This document shows, one piece after another, positions 35,854 through 44,965 of a stretch of DNA of 64,000 nt. Under the pieces are notes generated by a model. It saw only the letters and a program-made list of their open reading frames with translations, was not told the origin of the DNA and did no database searches. The DNA comes from Muribaculaceae bacterium Isolate-002 (NCI) (lineage in GTDB: Bacteria > Bacteroidota > Bacteroidia > Bacteroidales > Muribaculaceae): the NCBI GenBank assembly GCA_004102805.1, contig SCEG01000003.1, positions 62,001 to 126,000 on the forward strand, written 5' to 3'. Each line of letters starts with the position of its first letter. The first letter of the stretch is position 1. A program made the position numbers and the translations under genes.

Positions 35854-37236
35854 ATGATGGATCAAGAAAAACCACGTTCCCTGTTTGACGTGTTTGCGGC
35901 TTCCCAAGAAACATTTGAAGACGCAAAGAAAAAAAGCAGTGAAGAGAGCAGCAAACGCGCCTCATTTTTCCGTGTTGCCAAAGACGGCACTTACCCGATG
36001 CGAATCCTTCCCCTGGCACCCGTTCAGGATAAGGATGGCAATTTCCTCCCGTTGGAGCGCAAAGGTTATGAATACCCGCTCCGTTCCCTCATGCTCAAGA
36101 TTGAGGACCCCAAGAAGATGGTTAAGGGCAAGCCCGCCATCACCTATGTCACAGTATGCAACGCAAAGTATGCTTTCAAGGAAATTGAAGCAGATCTTAT
36201 CGACACCTATGTCAATACTGCTTGTGAACTGTATGCTGATGATGAAAAACTCTGCAAGAAACTTCGCGAAGGCAGTTTCTCCGGCGGTCTCAAGTGGGAT
36301 TCTCGCCGTTGCATGTACATCATCGATTTGGACAACCCCGGCGATGGCATCCAGATTCTTCAGCTTTCGTACTCTCAGTACAAAGATCTCGAAGAGCGTA
36401 AGCTCAGCTTGTGGGCCAAGCTCAACAAGAACGGCAAGAATGTTCCCTGTCCCATCTCGTCAATCGATTCGGCATATCCGGTTGAGATTATCCGCAAAAC
36501 TGAAAACAACAAGCCCAGCTACAGTTTTAACATCGACACTTTAGGTGGACATGATGTTCTTGAAGAAGAGGTTCTTCAGAGACTTCTCGACATGCCCCGT
36601 CTGCCCGAACAGATTTATCGTTATACACGCTATCATCTGGAAGCGACCATCGCATATCTGACTCAACTCGATGAGAAATTTGACATCGAAGTAATGAATC
36701 AGGAAGCCGTTCAGAAATGTATTGACCAGATCAAAACTCTGCTTCCCGCCGATGATCAGTCGCATTTCACTCTTGGAGGCAAAGATGGAGACAACAAGGG
36801 CGATGATTCCGACGACCTTGATGCTCTGTGGAAGCGTCTTGACGCAATCTATAACGCAGGTCTTGATGACGAGACCGCAGAAGGTCAGGAACTTCGTACT
36901 TCCATCATGGAGTATATTGATGCCAATAAGCTGAATGTCAAAGTCAACCGTAAGATGACCAACGAGGACATCCTTCGCGAAATTGACGATGAACTCAACG
37001 CCGCCGACGCCAATCCATCAGATGACTCCGACGATGAACCAGCCACCAGCCAGACTCCGAATCCTGTAAACGATGAGGAAGACGACGGGGAACCTGCAAT
37101 GCCATCTGATGAACCCGAAGACGAGCCCGAACCGGCACCTACTTCTCGCCGCCGTGAACGTGAACGCAGTGACGATACCAATGAACCAGCAGCTCGCAGC
37201 AGCCGCAGGACAACTCGCGCTCCTCGTCGCCGTTAA
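35854..37236 (+). CDS. Single-stranded DNA-binding protein (gp32-like) with basic tail
   Basis: A 460-residue protein. The first ~320 residues match gp32-type phage ssDNA-binding proteins: a start region SLFDVFAASQETFEDAKKK, the pattern FFRVAKDGTYPMRILPLAP, then a folded core with PLRSLMLKIEDPKKMVKGKP. Such proteins coat ssDNA at phage replication and recombination forks. Residues ~310-435 are very acidic (Asp/Glu-rich), the usual place for partner binding. The last ~30 residues are instead strongly basic (RRERERS to RRTTRAPRRR), which is unusual. An ATG three bases downstream is an equally good start. A terminator follows at 37254. Confidence 0.7.
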   Translation: MMDQEKPRSLFDVFAASQETFEDAKKKSSEESSKRASFFRVAKDGTYPMRILPLAPVQDKDGNFLPLERKGYEYPLRSLMLKIEDPKKMVKGKPAITYVTVCNAKYAFKEIEADLIDTYVNTACELYADDEKLCKKLREGSFSGGLKWDSRRCMYIIDLDNPGDGIQILQLSYSQYKDLEERKLSLWAKLNKNGKNVPCPISSIDSAYPVEIIRKTENNKPSYSFNIDTLGGHDVLEEEVLQRLLDMPRLPEQIYRYTRYHLEATIAYLTQLDEKFDIEVMNQEAVQKCIDQIKTLLPADDQSHFTLGGKDGDNKGDDSDDLDALWKRLDAIYNAGLDDETAEGQELRTSIMEYIDANKLNVKVNRKMTNEDILREIDDELNAADANPSDDSDDEPATSQTPNPVNDEEDDGEPAMPSDEPEDEPEPAPTSRRRERERSDDTNEPAARSSRRTTRAPRRR

Positions 37237-37253
37237 CCCAATGCACTAACCTG

Positions 37254-37290
37254 AAATGTTCACCCAGTTAAGTCTGGGTGAGCATTTCCT
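37254..37290 (+). terminator. Terminator after the ssDNA-binding protein gene
   Basis: AAATGTTCACCCAG (37254-37267) pairs with CTGGGTGAGCATTT (37274-37287) as a 14-bp stem with one G-U pair and a 6-base loop. The following T-rich segment is short, so read-through to the nuclease genes is likely. Confidence 0.65.
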
Positions 37291-37307
37291 TCTAACTTCA
37301 ATGAAAT

Positions 37308-38348
37308 ATGAAAAATCAGGCTTGTGCGTTGTTGATTAACGACATACATATCAGCAAAGACAATATTGCCGAATTTCACAAAAACTGGGATGAGGCTTTA
37401 GAGTTATGCAAAGAACACAACATCGCAGACTTAATCGTCGGCGGTGATATGATGCTTTCCAGAAGTTCGCAAACATTGCCCATTCTTATGGCTGTGAGAA
37501 GTGCGATACTGAAAGCTACCAAAACATATAATTTGAACGTGATTCTTGCCAATGGTAATCACGACAAGACAGACCAGGAAAAAATAGAGGGCTATAACCA
37601 TGTGTTTTCAGATTATGAAAACGTAGAAGTTGTGGATGAATTTGTCGGCTACGATTACGGCGACAACCTCACACTTTGGGTTATGAGCTATTATCCGGAA
37701 AACGGTTCATTTATTGAGCGATTAGATGCTTTGAAAGATGGATTGGAGCCGGACATTAACCATATACTCTATATACACGAAGGCATACGCGGAGGTCTCA
37801 GTACCCCCAGCGATGACGAACTCCCGGCACACATCTTCAACGAATTTAGCAAAGTGTTGGTAGGACACTATCACGATCGCAAGATGATTCCCGGAACTAA
37901 CATTGAATATATTGGCGCTTCTCGTCAGCACAATTTTGGTGAAGACGGTGAGAAGGGCTACACCATACTTTATTCAGATGGTTCAACCGAATTTGTAAAG
38001 AATGAGGTTAACCAGCGCTATATAGTAATTGATGTTGAACTCGCAGATATGGACGATGACTTTATGGCTCGTCTGGCAGAAATCAAAGCTGACAGTCGCT
38101 ACAAAGTCAAAGTCCGCATCAAATGTGAATCGTCTCAGTCATCAACTGTCGATAAACACAAACTGGCAGAATGTGGCGCAAACAAAATTGAGCTTGTGAC
38201 CGAACAAACCATTGTGATGAGTACGGACCATAAAAGTATCACCACGAAGTTTGACAAGTCTGGCATTAAGGAAGAGTACACGAATTTCTGTTCCCAAAAA
38301 TCTATCGACAATCAGCTTGGTCTTCAGTACCTTGATAAACTGAATTAA
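37308..38348 (+). CDS. SbcD/gp47-like recombination nuclease
   Basis: A 346-residue metallophosphoesterase. The metal-binding motifs occur in order: LLINDIHISK near residue 7 (Asp, His), IVGGDMM near residue 44, ILANGNHDKTD near residue 80, then ILYIHEG near residue 150 and VLVGHYHDRK near residue 183. This is the Mre11/SbcD/gp47 pattern. With the SbcC/gp46-like protein encoded two bases downstream it would resect DNA ends during phage recombination. It is shorter than bacterial SbcD but close to gp47 of T4. Confidence 0.85.
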   Translation: MKNQACALLINDIHISKDNIAEFHKNWDEALELCKEHNIADLIVGGDMMLSRSSQTLPILMAVRSAILKATKTYNLNVILANGNHDKTDQEKIEGYNHVFSDYENVEVVDEFVGYDYGDNLTLWVMSYYPENGSFIERLDALKDGLEPDINHILYIHEGIRGGLSTPSDDELPAHIFNEFSKVLVGHYHDRKMIPGTNIEYIGASRQHNFGEDGEKGYTILYSDGSTEFVKNEVNQRYIVIDVELADMDDDFMARLAEIKADSRYKVKVRIKCESSQSSTVDKHKLAECGANKIELVTEQTIVMSTDHKSITTKFDKSGIKEEYTNFCSQKSIDNQLGLQYLDKLN

Positions 38349-38350
38349 GT

Positions 38351-40687
38351 ATGTGGCATCTGAAATCAATACGAGCAAAGAATTTATGCTCATTTCTTGA
38401 GATGGATTATTCTCCCAAGCAGGGAGAAGCTACCCTTATATTTGGCAACAATCTTGATAATGATTCTCAGAACTCAAATGGTTCTGGGAAATCGGCCCTC
38501 ATAGAAGCCATTGCTATCGCTTTGACCGGAGAACCGCTCCGCAAAGTTAATGTAGATGAGATTATCAACGACACCCAGGATGAAGCTGCAATCTGTGCTA
38601 TACTCAGCAATGACGCTTTGGAGTCTCAACTCACAATCAATCGTAAGCTGTCTCGCAAGCAGCCTCAGGCTATTCAAGTTCTTCTTCAAACCGGCCCATA
38701 CGATACGGATGTAGAAGAAATTGTGCAAGCAACTGTAGCTGACTATAACAAGTATATTCTTGATCAACTTGGCTTGTCTAAGGATGATATTTTTGCGAAT
38801 TTCATCCTGACGGCTCGTAAGTACAAATCGTTTCTTGCCAGTTCTGACAAAGAGAAGAAGGAGATTATCAATCGCTTCAGCAATGGGGTGCTGGTAGATC
38901 AATCAATCGAGGCACTTCAATCTGACATGGTACCTGTTCAAGAGGAACTTAATGGTGCTGAAAAGCAGGTAGCGACCTGCATCGGTCGAGTTGATGCTAT
39001 GGCTACCGAAATTGAGAAAGCTATCAATGAATCTGAAGAGCGCCGACTAAACAATGAATCCCGTATTAAAAACTGGGAAGATCTGATTGCATCTAAACGC
39101 GCCGATATTCGTCTTGCCAAAGACAATATAACCGGCATTGAAGTTAGCTTAGACGGCTTGGATGTTCTTGACGAGGATATGCAGAAGATTGAAAAATCAG
39201 ATGTGGATGCGCTTGAAGCCCTTACAACTATTGAAGAGCGTTTCAAATCCAATAATCTCGCTCTCACAACGGATTATCGTAGAGAGATGACAGTTCTTCA
39301 AACTCAAGTTCAGTCTGCTAAAGAGAATGTAAGCACATTGAATCAAAGCATCTCAGCTTTGCGCAAGGCTCTTGAAACAGCAGAGAATGATTACTCTATT
39401 ACCTCTAAAGACCTCCAATCTCAGAAAGCAGACACTGCTCATCAAATAGAGCAATGTGACAAACGCCTTAATGATTTAACGGTCGAAGTTAAGGAGCTTC
39501 AACATGCCGAGAATGAATTGGAGACCAAACAAAAATCCAAGAAGCGTGAAATCGCTAACATTGAAAATCAATTAGCCGGAGTCATTGTTTGCCCCAAATG
39601 TAAGCATGAATTTGTCCTTAATGCGCAGATTGACATTCAGGAGACCCGTCAAACGTTGAAGTCTCTACAAAAAATTCTGTCTCAAATCGATAAAGACATT
39701 GCATCTAATGAGACGGAATATAACAAGGTCGTTGCCGAGGGTAAAGAGCAGCGTTTGTTAGAGGCTGAACTGAACCAAAAGCAACGCGCTATTGACCAGG
39801 ATATTGAAGATGCAGAAAAGAAAATACAAGCTGTTCGCCGAGATTTTCAGCAGTGTGAGAGAGACATTGAAGATGCCAACAGCCATCTGACTGAAATCCA
39901 AAACAAAGTGGCACGAATCAGGAAGCGTATTTTTGATGAAGTGTTTGAAATAATTGATGAAGCATATAAACGCCAGGAGGGTCAAATTAAATCCTTGGAA
40001 ACAGAGATTGAAACCCTCAAAGGCTCAATCGCTTCTTATGAAAAAGCCATTAAAGATGCCAAAGAAGTTTCTGAGGAGGACATTCTTCAGTCTCTAAAAA
40101 AGAGCCAAGAAGAGTATCGCCAAGAGCTTCAATGCGCAGAAGACAAAAAGAACGAGGTCGAGGGTCGATTAAACGAGCTCAAATCTCAAGAGCAGACTTT
40201 CATTGAGTTCAAAACATATCTCGCAAACACCAAGATCAACGCCATAGCTCAGATAACAAATGAATTTCTTGAAACTATTGGCAGTGATATTCGTGTAGCT
40301 TTGTCAGGTTATACCATACTGAAATCTGGCAAAGTGCGTGACAAAATATCTGTTTCACTCCTTAGAGATGGAGTGGATTGCGGCTCATTCGAGAAGTTCT
40401 CAGCGGGAGAACGGGTACGAGTTGAGCTTGCAAGCATCCTCAGTATGAATCAATTGACGAATATGAACTGTGAAGATGGGAAAGGTCTCGACCTTCTTAT
40501 CGCCGATGAGGTTCTTGACAGTGCTGATGAGCAGGGGCTCGCCAGTGTTTTCAAGGCCCTCAACAAGACACAGCTCACTTCATTAGTGGTTAGCCACGGT
40601 TTGACCAACGAAGGCTACCCCAACAAAATCACAATCGTGAAACAAAATGGGGTTTCTTCTATTTATGCAAACCAAGACACCAACTGA
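38351..40687 (+). CDS. SbcC/gp46-like recombination ATPase
   Basis: A 778-residue protein with SMC-type layout: Walker A (NSNGSGKSALIEAI) near residue 45, long coiled coils, a zinc hook CPKC near residue 414, the ABC signature KFSAGERVRVELASIL near residue 682 and Walker B LLIADEVLDSAD near residue 715. It is the ATPase partner of the nuclease encoded just upstream; together they process DNA ends and drive recombination-dependent replication. It is close in size to T4 gp46 rather than to the longer E. coli SbcC. The following resolvase gene overlaps its 3' end by 23 bases. Confidence 0.9.
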   Translation: MWHLKSIRAKNLCSFLEMDYSPKQGEATLIFGNNLDNDSQNSNGSGKSALIEAIAIALTGEPLRKVNVDEIINDTQDEAAICAILSNDALESQLTINRKLSRKQPQAIQVLLQTGPYDTDVEEIVQATVADYNKYILDQLGLSKDDIFANFILTARKYKSFLASSDKEKKEIINRFSNGVLVDQSIEALQSDMVPVQEELNGAEKQVATCIGRVDAMATEIEKAINESEERRLNNESRIKNWEDLIASKRADIRLAKDNITGIEVSLDGLDVLDEDMQKIEKSDVDALEALTTIEERFKSNNLALTTDYRREMTVLQTQVQSAKENVSTLNQSISALRKALETAENDYSITSKDLQSQKADTAHQIEQCDKRLNDLTVEVKELQHAENELETKQKSKKREIANIENQLAGVIVCPKCKHEFVLNAQIDIQETRQTLKSLQKILSQIDKDIASNETEYNKVVAEGKEQRLLEAELNQKQRAIDQDIEDAEKKIQAVRRDFQQCERDIEDANSHLTEIQNKVARIRKRIFDEVFEIIDEAYKRQEGQIKSLETEIETLKGSIASYEKAIKDAKEVSEEDILQSLKKSQEEYRQELQCAEDKKNEVEGRLNELKSQEQTFIEFKTYLANTKINAIAQITNEFLETIGSDIRVALSGYTILKSGKVRDKISVSLLRDGVDCGSFEKFSAGERVRVELASILSMNQLTNMNCEDGKGLDLLIADEVLDSADEQGLASVFKALNKTQLTSLVVSHGLTNEGYPNKITIVKQNGVSSIYANQDTN

Positions 40688-41147
40688 GAAACTGGATCGC
40701 AGCCAGGTTGCGGCCCTCGACATTGCTACTCATTGTGGATTTTACTGTCTCAATGAGCGCGGCACATGGAATTTTACGGAATCTATGCGCCGGAACAACA
40801 ATAAACAGCATAAAGCTTTCCGTGATACATTGATTGACTTCATCCAACGTAATGGCATTAAACAAATTGTTGCTGAGGATGTAAGTGTAAACAATCATTT
40901 TACAGACATCCGTAAACTCTCAGAGTTCCGAGGTATCTTATTCGAGGTCTGCGATACGCTTGACCTCCCGGGGCCACACTTTATCAATCCCATGACCCTG
41001 AAAAAATTCGCAACAGGAAATGGACACGCTTCTAAAGCGAATATGATGAAGTACTGTAAGCTCCGTTGGCAAATTGAGCCCGGCGATGACAATGAAGCCG
41101 ATGCAATACACATATTCTTCTGTTACATCAAGCGTTTCAATCTTTAA
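40665..41147 (+). CDS. RuvC-like Holliday junction resolvase
   Basis: The ATG at 40665 (start MQTKTPTEKL) is preferred over one at 40647, which lies deeper in the upstream gene; this gives 160 residues. Acidic residues fit the RuvC/RNase H fold: AALDIATHCGFY near residue 16 (first Asp), QIVAEDVSVN near residue 69 (Glu), and the C-terminal pair GDDNEADAIHI near residue 146. RuvC-type enzymes cut Holliday junctions during phage recombination or clear branched DNA before packaging. The context with gp46/gp47-like genes supports this. Confidence 0.75.
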   Translation: MQTKTPTEKLDRSQVAALDIATHCGFYCLNERGTWNFTESMRRNNNKQHKAFRDTLIDFIQRNGIKQIVAEDVSVNNHFTDIRKLSEFRGILFEVCDTLDLPGPHFINPMTLKKFATGNGHASKANMMKYCKLRWQIEPGDDNEADAIHIFFCYIKRFNL

Positions 41148-41151
41148 GAAA

Positions 41152-41418
41152 ATGTCAATCGCCAATCAAAATCGCATTTCTAAAAAAGAAGCAAGGAAGC
41201 ACAAAAAAGTCCTTGACAAACATCTAAAAGAGTTTTTCTCATTACTGGATTCTAAGCCCAAGCCTTCCAATGAGGCTGTTCGATCTGAGTTCATAAGACA
41301 TGAAGCTGAGTGGCGTCTGTATTGCACCCAGCACGGTCTTGGGGCACGTTTAGCAGAGTTGTTCAACGCTAACGTGTCATTGGAATGGGACCGCAAGTAC
41401 ACTCAGAAGAACCAGTAA
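41152..41418 (+). CDS. Small basic protein, function unknown
   Basis: The ATG at 41152 starts four bases after the resolvase stop; upstream codons in the frame belong to the resolvase gene. The 88-residue product is very basic and helical (SKKEARKHKKVLDKHLKEFF, later RSEFIRHEAEWRLYC). It could bind nucleic acid or act with the sigma factor, whose gene overlaps its 3' end by 34 bases. No family was recognised. Confidence 0.55.
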   Translation: MSIANQNRISKKEARKHKKVLDKHLKEFFSLLDSKPKPSNEAVRSEFIRHEAEWRLYCTQHGLGARLAELFNANVSLEWDRKYTQKNQ

Positions 41419-42035
41419 TTGATATTGAGCGTGACCCGGAAGTAATCGCCAGACGGACAGAACTCTTCAACAAGTACATCTTGCCCTTCTCTAACATGAT
41501 TTTCAAGTTAGTAGCAGAGTATAGCAATGATACTAACAATGTACAAGAGAACTATTCTGATGTGATGATTAACTTCTACAGACGTGTAGAAACTTACGAT
41601 CCTTCCAGACCAATACACACATGGATTCATATCTGTACGAAACGTCAGGTCTGGGCTTGTGACAAAAGGCGTCAACAACATAACAACAAGGATTTTGACA
41701 ACGATATTGAGGATTATGAAGATGAGCTTATCGACGATGAACACGTCAGCGGCAATGTCCTGGGCGTGGATAATTGGAGAGAGCTCTACATTCCTGATAT
41801 AGTCGAAGTCCTGGAAGAGTTGAAACCACGTCACAGAGATGCCTTGATTCTTCAGGAAGCAGGCTATTCTCTAAAGGAGATCGCGGAGATTGAATACGCC
41901 AAAGGATCGCTCAAGACTCCAAATATGGAAACTATAAAGAGCCGATTGAGATTGGCACGAAAACACTTAAAAGATAATCTAACAAGAGATGGTCAACGAA
42001 TACCTCGTCAAACAGACACTGAAGATGTTCTATGA
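41385..42035 (+). CDS. Phage-encoded RNA polymerase sigma factor (sigma-70 family, ECF-like)
   Basis: A 216-residue protein. Residues ~20-90 have a region-2-like helix pair ending RPIHTWIHICTKRQVWACDKRR, matching the DNA-melting segment of ECF sigma factors. After an acidic linker (DNDIEDYEDELIDDE), residues ~140-205 match region 4 (VEVLEELKPRHRDALILQE, then AGYSLKEIAEIEYAKGSL and TIKSRLRLARKHLK), the -35-binding helix-turn-helix. It would redirect host RNA polymerase to phage promoters. The CTATTCT motif before five late genes is a candidate target. It sits between recombination and replication genes. Confidence 0.8.
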   Translation: MGPQVHSEEPVIDIERDPEVIARRTELFNKYILPFSNMIFKLVAEYSNDTNNVQENYSDVMINFYRRVETYDPSRPIHTWIHICTKRQVWACDKRRQQHNNKDFDNDIEDYEDELIDDEHVSGNVLGVDNWRELYIPDIVEVLEELKPRHRDALILQEAGYSLKEIAEIEYAKGSLKTPNMETIKSRLRLARKHLKDNLTRDGQRIPRQTDTEDVL

Positions 42036-42579
42036 GATTGCAACCAAGCTCATACATCCAGGTTATAGGCTCCCCCAAGGTGGGGAGCCGACGAGGATTA
42101 TGCACAATGCACTTGAACGATTAGAGAAGAAATTTGGAGTACTCTCAGCTCCTCGTATTGTCGATTATGTGATTTGCTCTTCTCATGCTTTCAAAGACCG
42201 AGGTGCTGATTGGAAAATCAATCAAGTGTTTGGCCCCAAATCATTGGAACGCTACAATTCGGATAAAGGGCGTGTGTACTTTGAGGATAAGTGGTTGAAA
42301 TCCGCAGAGCTCACCAGAGCCGGACTATTGGACTTGATTATCGATAAGAGTGAACACCCTAAAGCCAAATTTATTTTTGTGCAGAGTGAAGAAGGCACCA
42401 AACTCAGATTGCTGAATCGTGATGTCGGCTTTGTAATCTGCCAGACCTCTACATTGGGTTGGTCTCCATTATCAGAGGCTTGTGCTCAGTGCAATTATAT
42501 CGATAAATGTAAACGTGAAACTCAAAATAAATATCCGGAAATTTTCCGGTTAAGAACAGAATATGTCAGCAAGCAATAA
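41989..42579 (+). CDS. Replication-region protein with a Cys cluster, function unknown
   Basis: A 196-residue protein overlapping the sigma factor by 47 bases and the helicase gene by 17. A cluster of Cys residues near the C-terminus (EACAQCNYIDKCKRE, C-x2-C-x5-C) suggests a metal-binding knuckle. The middle (LERLEKKFGVLSAPRIVDYVI) is helical. A loader or accessory role for the downstream helicase is possible, because of the gene order helicase-primase-polymerase, but nothing in the sequence proves it. Confidence 0.5.
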   Translation: MVNEYLVKQTLKMFYEIATKLIHPGYRLPQGGEPTRIMHNALERLEKKFGVLSAPRIVDYVICSSHAFKDRGADWKINQVFGPKSLERYNSDKGRVYFEDKWLKSAELTRAGLLDLIIDKSEHPKAKFIFVQSEEGTKLRLLNRDVGFVICQTSTLGWSPLSEACAQCNYIDKCKRETQNKYPEIFRLRTEYVSKQ

Positions 42580-43909
42580 AACCAATGTTCTTTCAGAAGC
42601 CTTCCTTGAAGACTTGTTCGTCACATGCGTGGAGGACAGTTACATCTTGTCAATGGTATGCGAGCATCTGGAAGAAGAACACCTGCCAGACCGAAATACC
42701 GCAGCGGTATTAAAGGCTTTCAAGGACTATTATAGAGAATACAGACGAGTACCTAACTATTCCATAATTCAGCAAAAACTTGCCGGTAAGAATGGGGCTC
42801 TACGCTTTTGGAGAGATGCTTACGATAATGGAGAAGCATTTGCCACCGATGAGTGCTTAGGATTGCTTGAAGAGTATCTTAAACGAGTCGAGTTCCAGAA
42901 AGCTTACAAAAAGACCGGGGAAGTGTATAACAAAGAAGGTCTTGAAGGAGCGCAAGCTGTGTTAACCAAATATGTTGACTGGGTAAGAACATTCTCGCTG
43001 ACGGAATCGACTTACACCGATGTCATTGATACATTTACCACTCGTCATATCCAGAACCGCGCCAAGAACAATTCTCGTGGCTCAGTCCGCGCCATTACCA
43101 GATTTTATATTGATGAACTGGATAACCTTAATCAAGACCGAGATCTTCGCGGGCAGTTATCCTGTATATTGGCCCCGACCGGAGTTGGTAAGAGTCATGC
43201 TGCAAGATGGATTGGTTCACAAGGCTGTCTTGATGGCTTTAATGTGTTGCACTTCCAGCTGGAAGGCAGTAGAGAAGAGGTTGAAAATGCCTATTCCGCA
43301 GCACTTGTAGCCTGCAATGCTTACAGCTATGAAAAAGGATTTATAAAGGACCGGGATATGGACCTTTTTGCTCAGGAACTGGAAGATATTTCCGGAAAGC
43401 TCTTTGTGCGCAGTTATCCCAAATTCAATCAGCATGTTTCAACTATCAATATCAAAGAAGGTATTGCTGAGTTTCGTAAAAACTATAATATCAAGCCTGA
43501 TATTGTGATCGTCGATTCAATGGACCTCCTGACAGATTCTTCAGGTCGAAAATATGGAGACAGTGGAGAACGATTAAAACGTATTGCAGTAGCTAATGAC
43601 CTAAAAGATATTGCTACTGAGGAAGAAGTATGGGTGGTGGTAACTTACCAGGCACGAATTGAAAATCCAGATTGGATTAACGATGAAAAAAATGTGCTTA
43701 CTGAATACTATTCAACTGAGGCCAAAGGCGTGGCTCAGCCCATGACTCATCTTATCTCTCTTAACCAATCAGCCAATGAACGTAGGGAAAAAACTATGCG
43801 TCTGCATGTAGCCAAGAGTCGCTTCTTCTCCAAAGGCGATACATTTAAGATTGCTACAGATTATGACCACGAGCGATTCTTTGACCGACAACGCACCGCA
43901 AACCTCTAA
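42563..43909 (+). CDS. Replicative DNA helicase (DnaB/gp41-like)
   Basis: A 448-residue protein. The N-terminal ~120 residues (LEDLFVTCVEDSYILSMV) resemble the N-terminal domain of DnaB family helicases. The RecA-like core has Walker A APTGVGKSHAARW near residue 206, a Walker B-type IKPDIVIVDSMDLL near residue 315 and a VWVVVTYQARIEN segment near residue 358. It would unwind DNA ahead of the phage polymerase. A primase and the polymerase genes follow directly. Confidence 0.85.
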   Translation: MSASNKTNVLSEAFLEDLFVTCVEDSYILSMVCEHLEEEHLPDRNTAAVLKAFKDYYREYRRVPNYSIIQQKLAGKNGALRFWRDAYDNGEAFATDECLGLLEEYLKRVEFQKAYKKTGEVYNKEGLEGAQAVLTKYVDWVRTFSLTESTYTDVIDTFTTRHIQNRAKNNSRGSVRAITRFYIDELDNLNQDRDLRGQLSCILAPTGVGKSHAARWIGSQGCLDGFNVLHFQLEGSREEVENAYSAALVACNAYSYEKGFIKDRDMDLFAQELEDISGKLFVRSYPKFNQHVSTINIKEGIAEFRKNYNIKPDIVIVDSMDLLTDSSGRKYGDSGERLKRIAVANDLKDIATEEEVWVVVTYQARIENPDWINDEKNVLTEYYSTEAKGVAQPMTHLISLNQSANERREKTMRLHVAKSRFFSKGDTFKIATDYDHERFFDRQRTANL

Positions 43910-43921
43910 AAATCTCCAGTT

Positions 43922-44965
43922 ATGTATATCAGTAGAGAAGAAAAGGATTTTCTGATACGTGAGCTTCAATCAGAGCTTCGCGCCAGATTGGATGGTGGTC
44001 GCAAAAATCTTATCGTACCAGAATGTGTGTGGTGTGGTAAGCAAGGCGGTAAGCTGGGTATCTATGTGGGCCCGGAGAAAAATGGCAAGACCTTTGGTAT
44101 GGCTCACTGTTTTTCTTGTGGCCGTACCTGCAAAGATATAAATAAGTTTGTAGCTGAGATTGGCCGTTCTGATCTTCAGATTACCGACTCCATCAAATTC
44201 ACACCTGTTGAGGTTCCAGAGTTTTTTGGCATTGAGGAAGATGAAATCGATGACGATCTTAATGTGATACCAATGCCGGAATCATGGAAGCGCTGCTTTA
44301 AGAACCCATACTTAAAGTCTCGCGGATTTACAACAGACGACTATCAATATTTCCCGGTCGGCACAACCCGTGGTCTCAATTTCAAATTTGATGACTATGT
44401 GATATTCCCAATTTATGATGCTGGCGATATTGTCGGGTATGTATCGCGTCACACATGGAGCAAAGATGATATTGACGCATACAATGATACTGCTAAACGT
44501 AATGGCAAGTACCAAATCCGTCGATATAACAACAGCATTGAGAATGACTTTGTTAAGCTACTCTATAATTATGACGCAGTAATAGAGGACGAGACGGATA
44601 CGGTCATTCTTGTAGAAGGCGTTTTTGATGTTATCGCCTTGACACGCAAACTGGATCTTTACGATAACCATCGCATTGTTCCAGTATGCACATTCGGAAA
44701 GAAAATAAGCGACGCCCAGATTTTCAAATTGCAAAACAAGGGCGTAAAAGATATAATCATCGGTTACGACACCGACGCATCAGACGCCATCAACGTGGCA
44801 GCAGATAAATTGAACGAGTACTTTGACAATGTAATGATTGCCAAACTCGTGGGAGAAGGTAAGGACTGGGACGAAGCTGAGTTCTGGGACATCTACGACA
44901 CCTTTGCAGAATCACTCTACACCCCAATCGAATATAAACTGAGCAACGTCGATGGCAAAATCTAA
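43922..44965 (+). CDS. DNA primase (zinc-finger and TOPRIM)
   Basis: A 347-residue protein. An N-terminal zinc-binding region (CVWCGKQGG near residue 38 and HCFSCGRTC near residue 62) is followed by the catalytic core, with the TOPRIM motif VILVEGVFDVIAL near residue 228 and IGYDTDASDAIN near residue 280 (the acidic pair). It makes RNA primers for lagging-strand synthesis. It is smaller than cellular DnaG and lacks a clear helicase-binding domain. It overlaps the polymerase gene by 14 bases. Confidence 0.85.
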   Translation: MYISREEKDFLIRELQSELRARLDGGRKNLIVPECVWCGKQGGKLGIYVGPEKNGKTFGMAHCFSCGRTCKDINKFVAEIGRSDLQITDSIKFTPVEVPEFFGIEEDEIDDDLNVIPMPESWKRCFKNPYLKSRGFTTDDYQYFPVGTTRGLNFKFDDYVIFPIYDAGDIVGYVSRHTWSKDDIDAYNDTAKRNGKYQIRRYNNSIENDFVKLLYNYDAVIEDETDTVILVEGVFDVIALTRKLDLYDNHRIVPVCTFGKKISDAQIFKLQNKGVKDIIIGYDTDASDAINVAADKLNEYFDNVMIAKLVGEGKDWDEAEFWDIYDTFAESLYTPIEYKLSNVDGKI

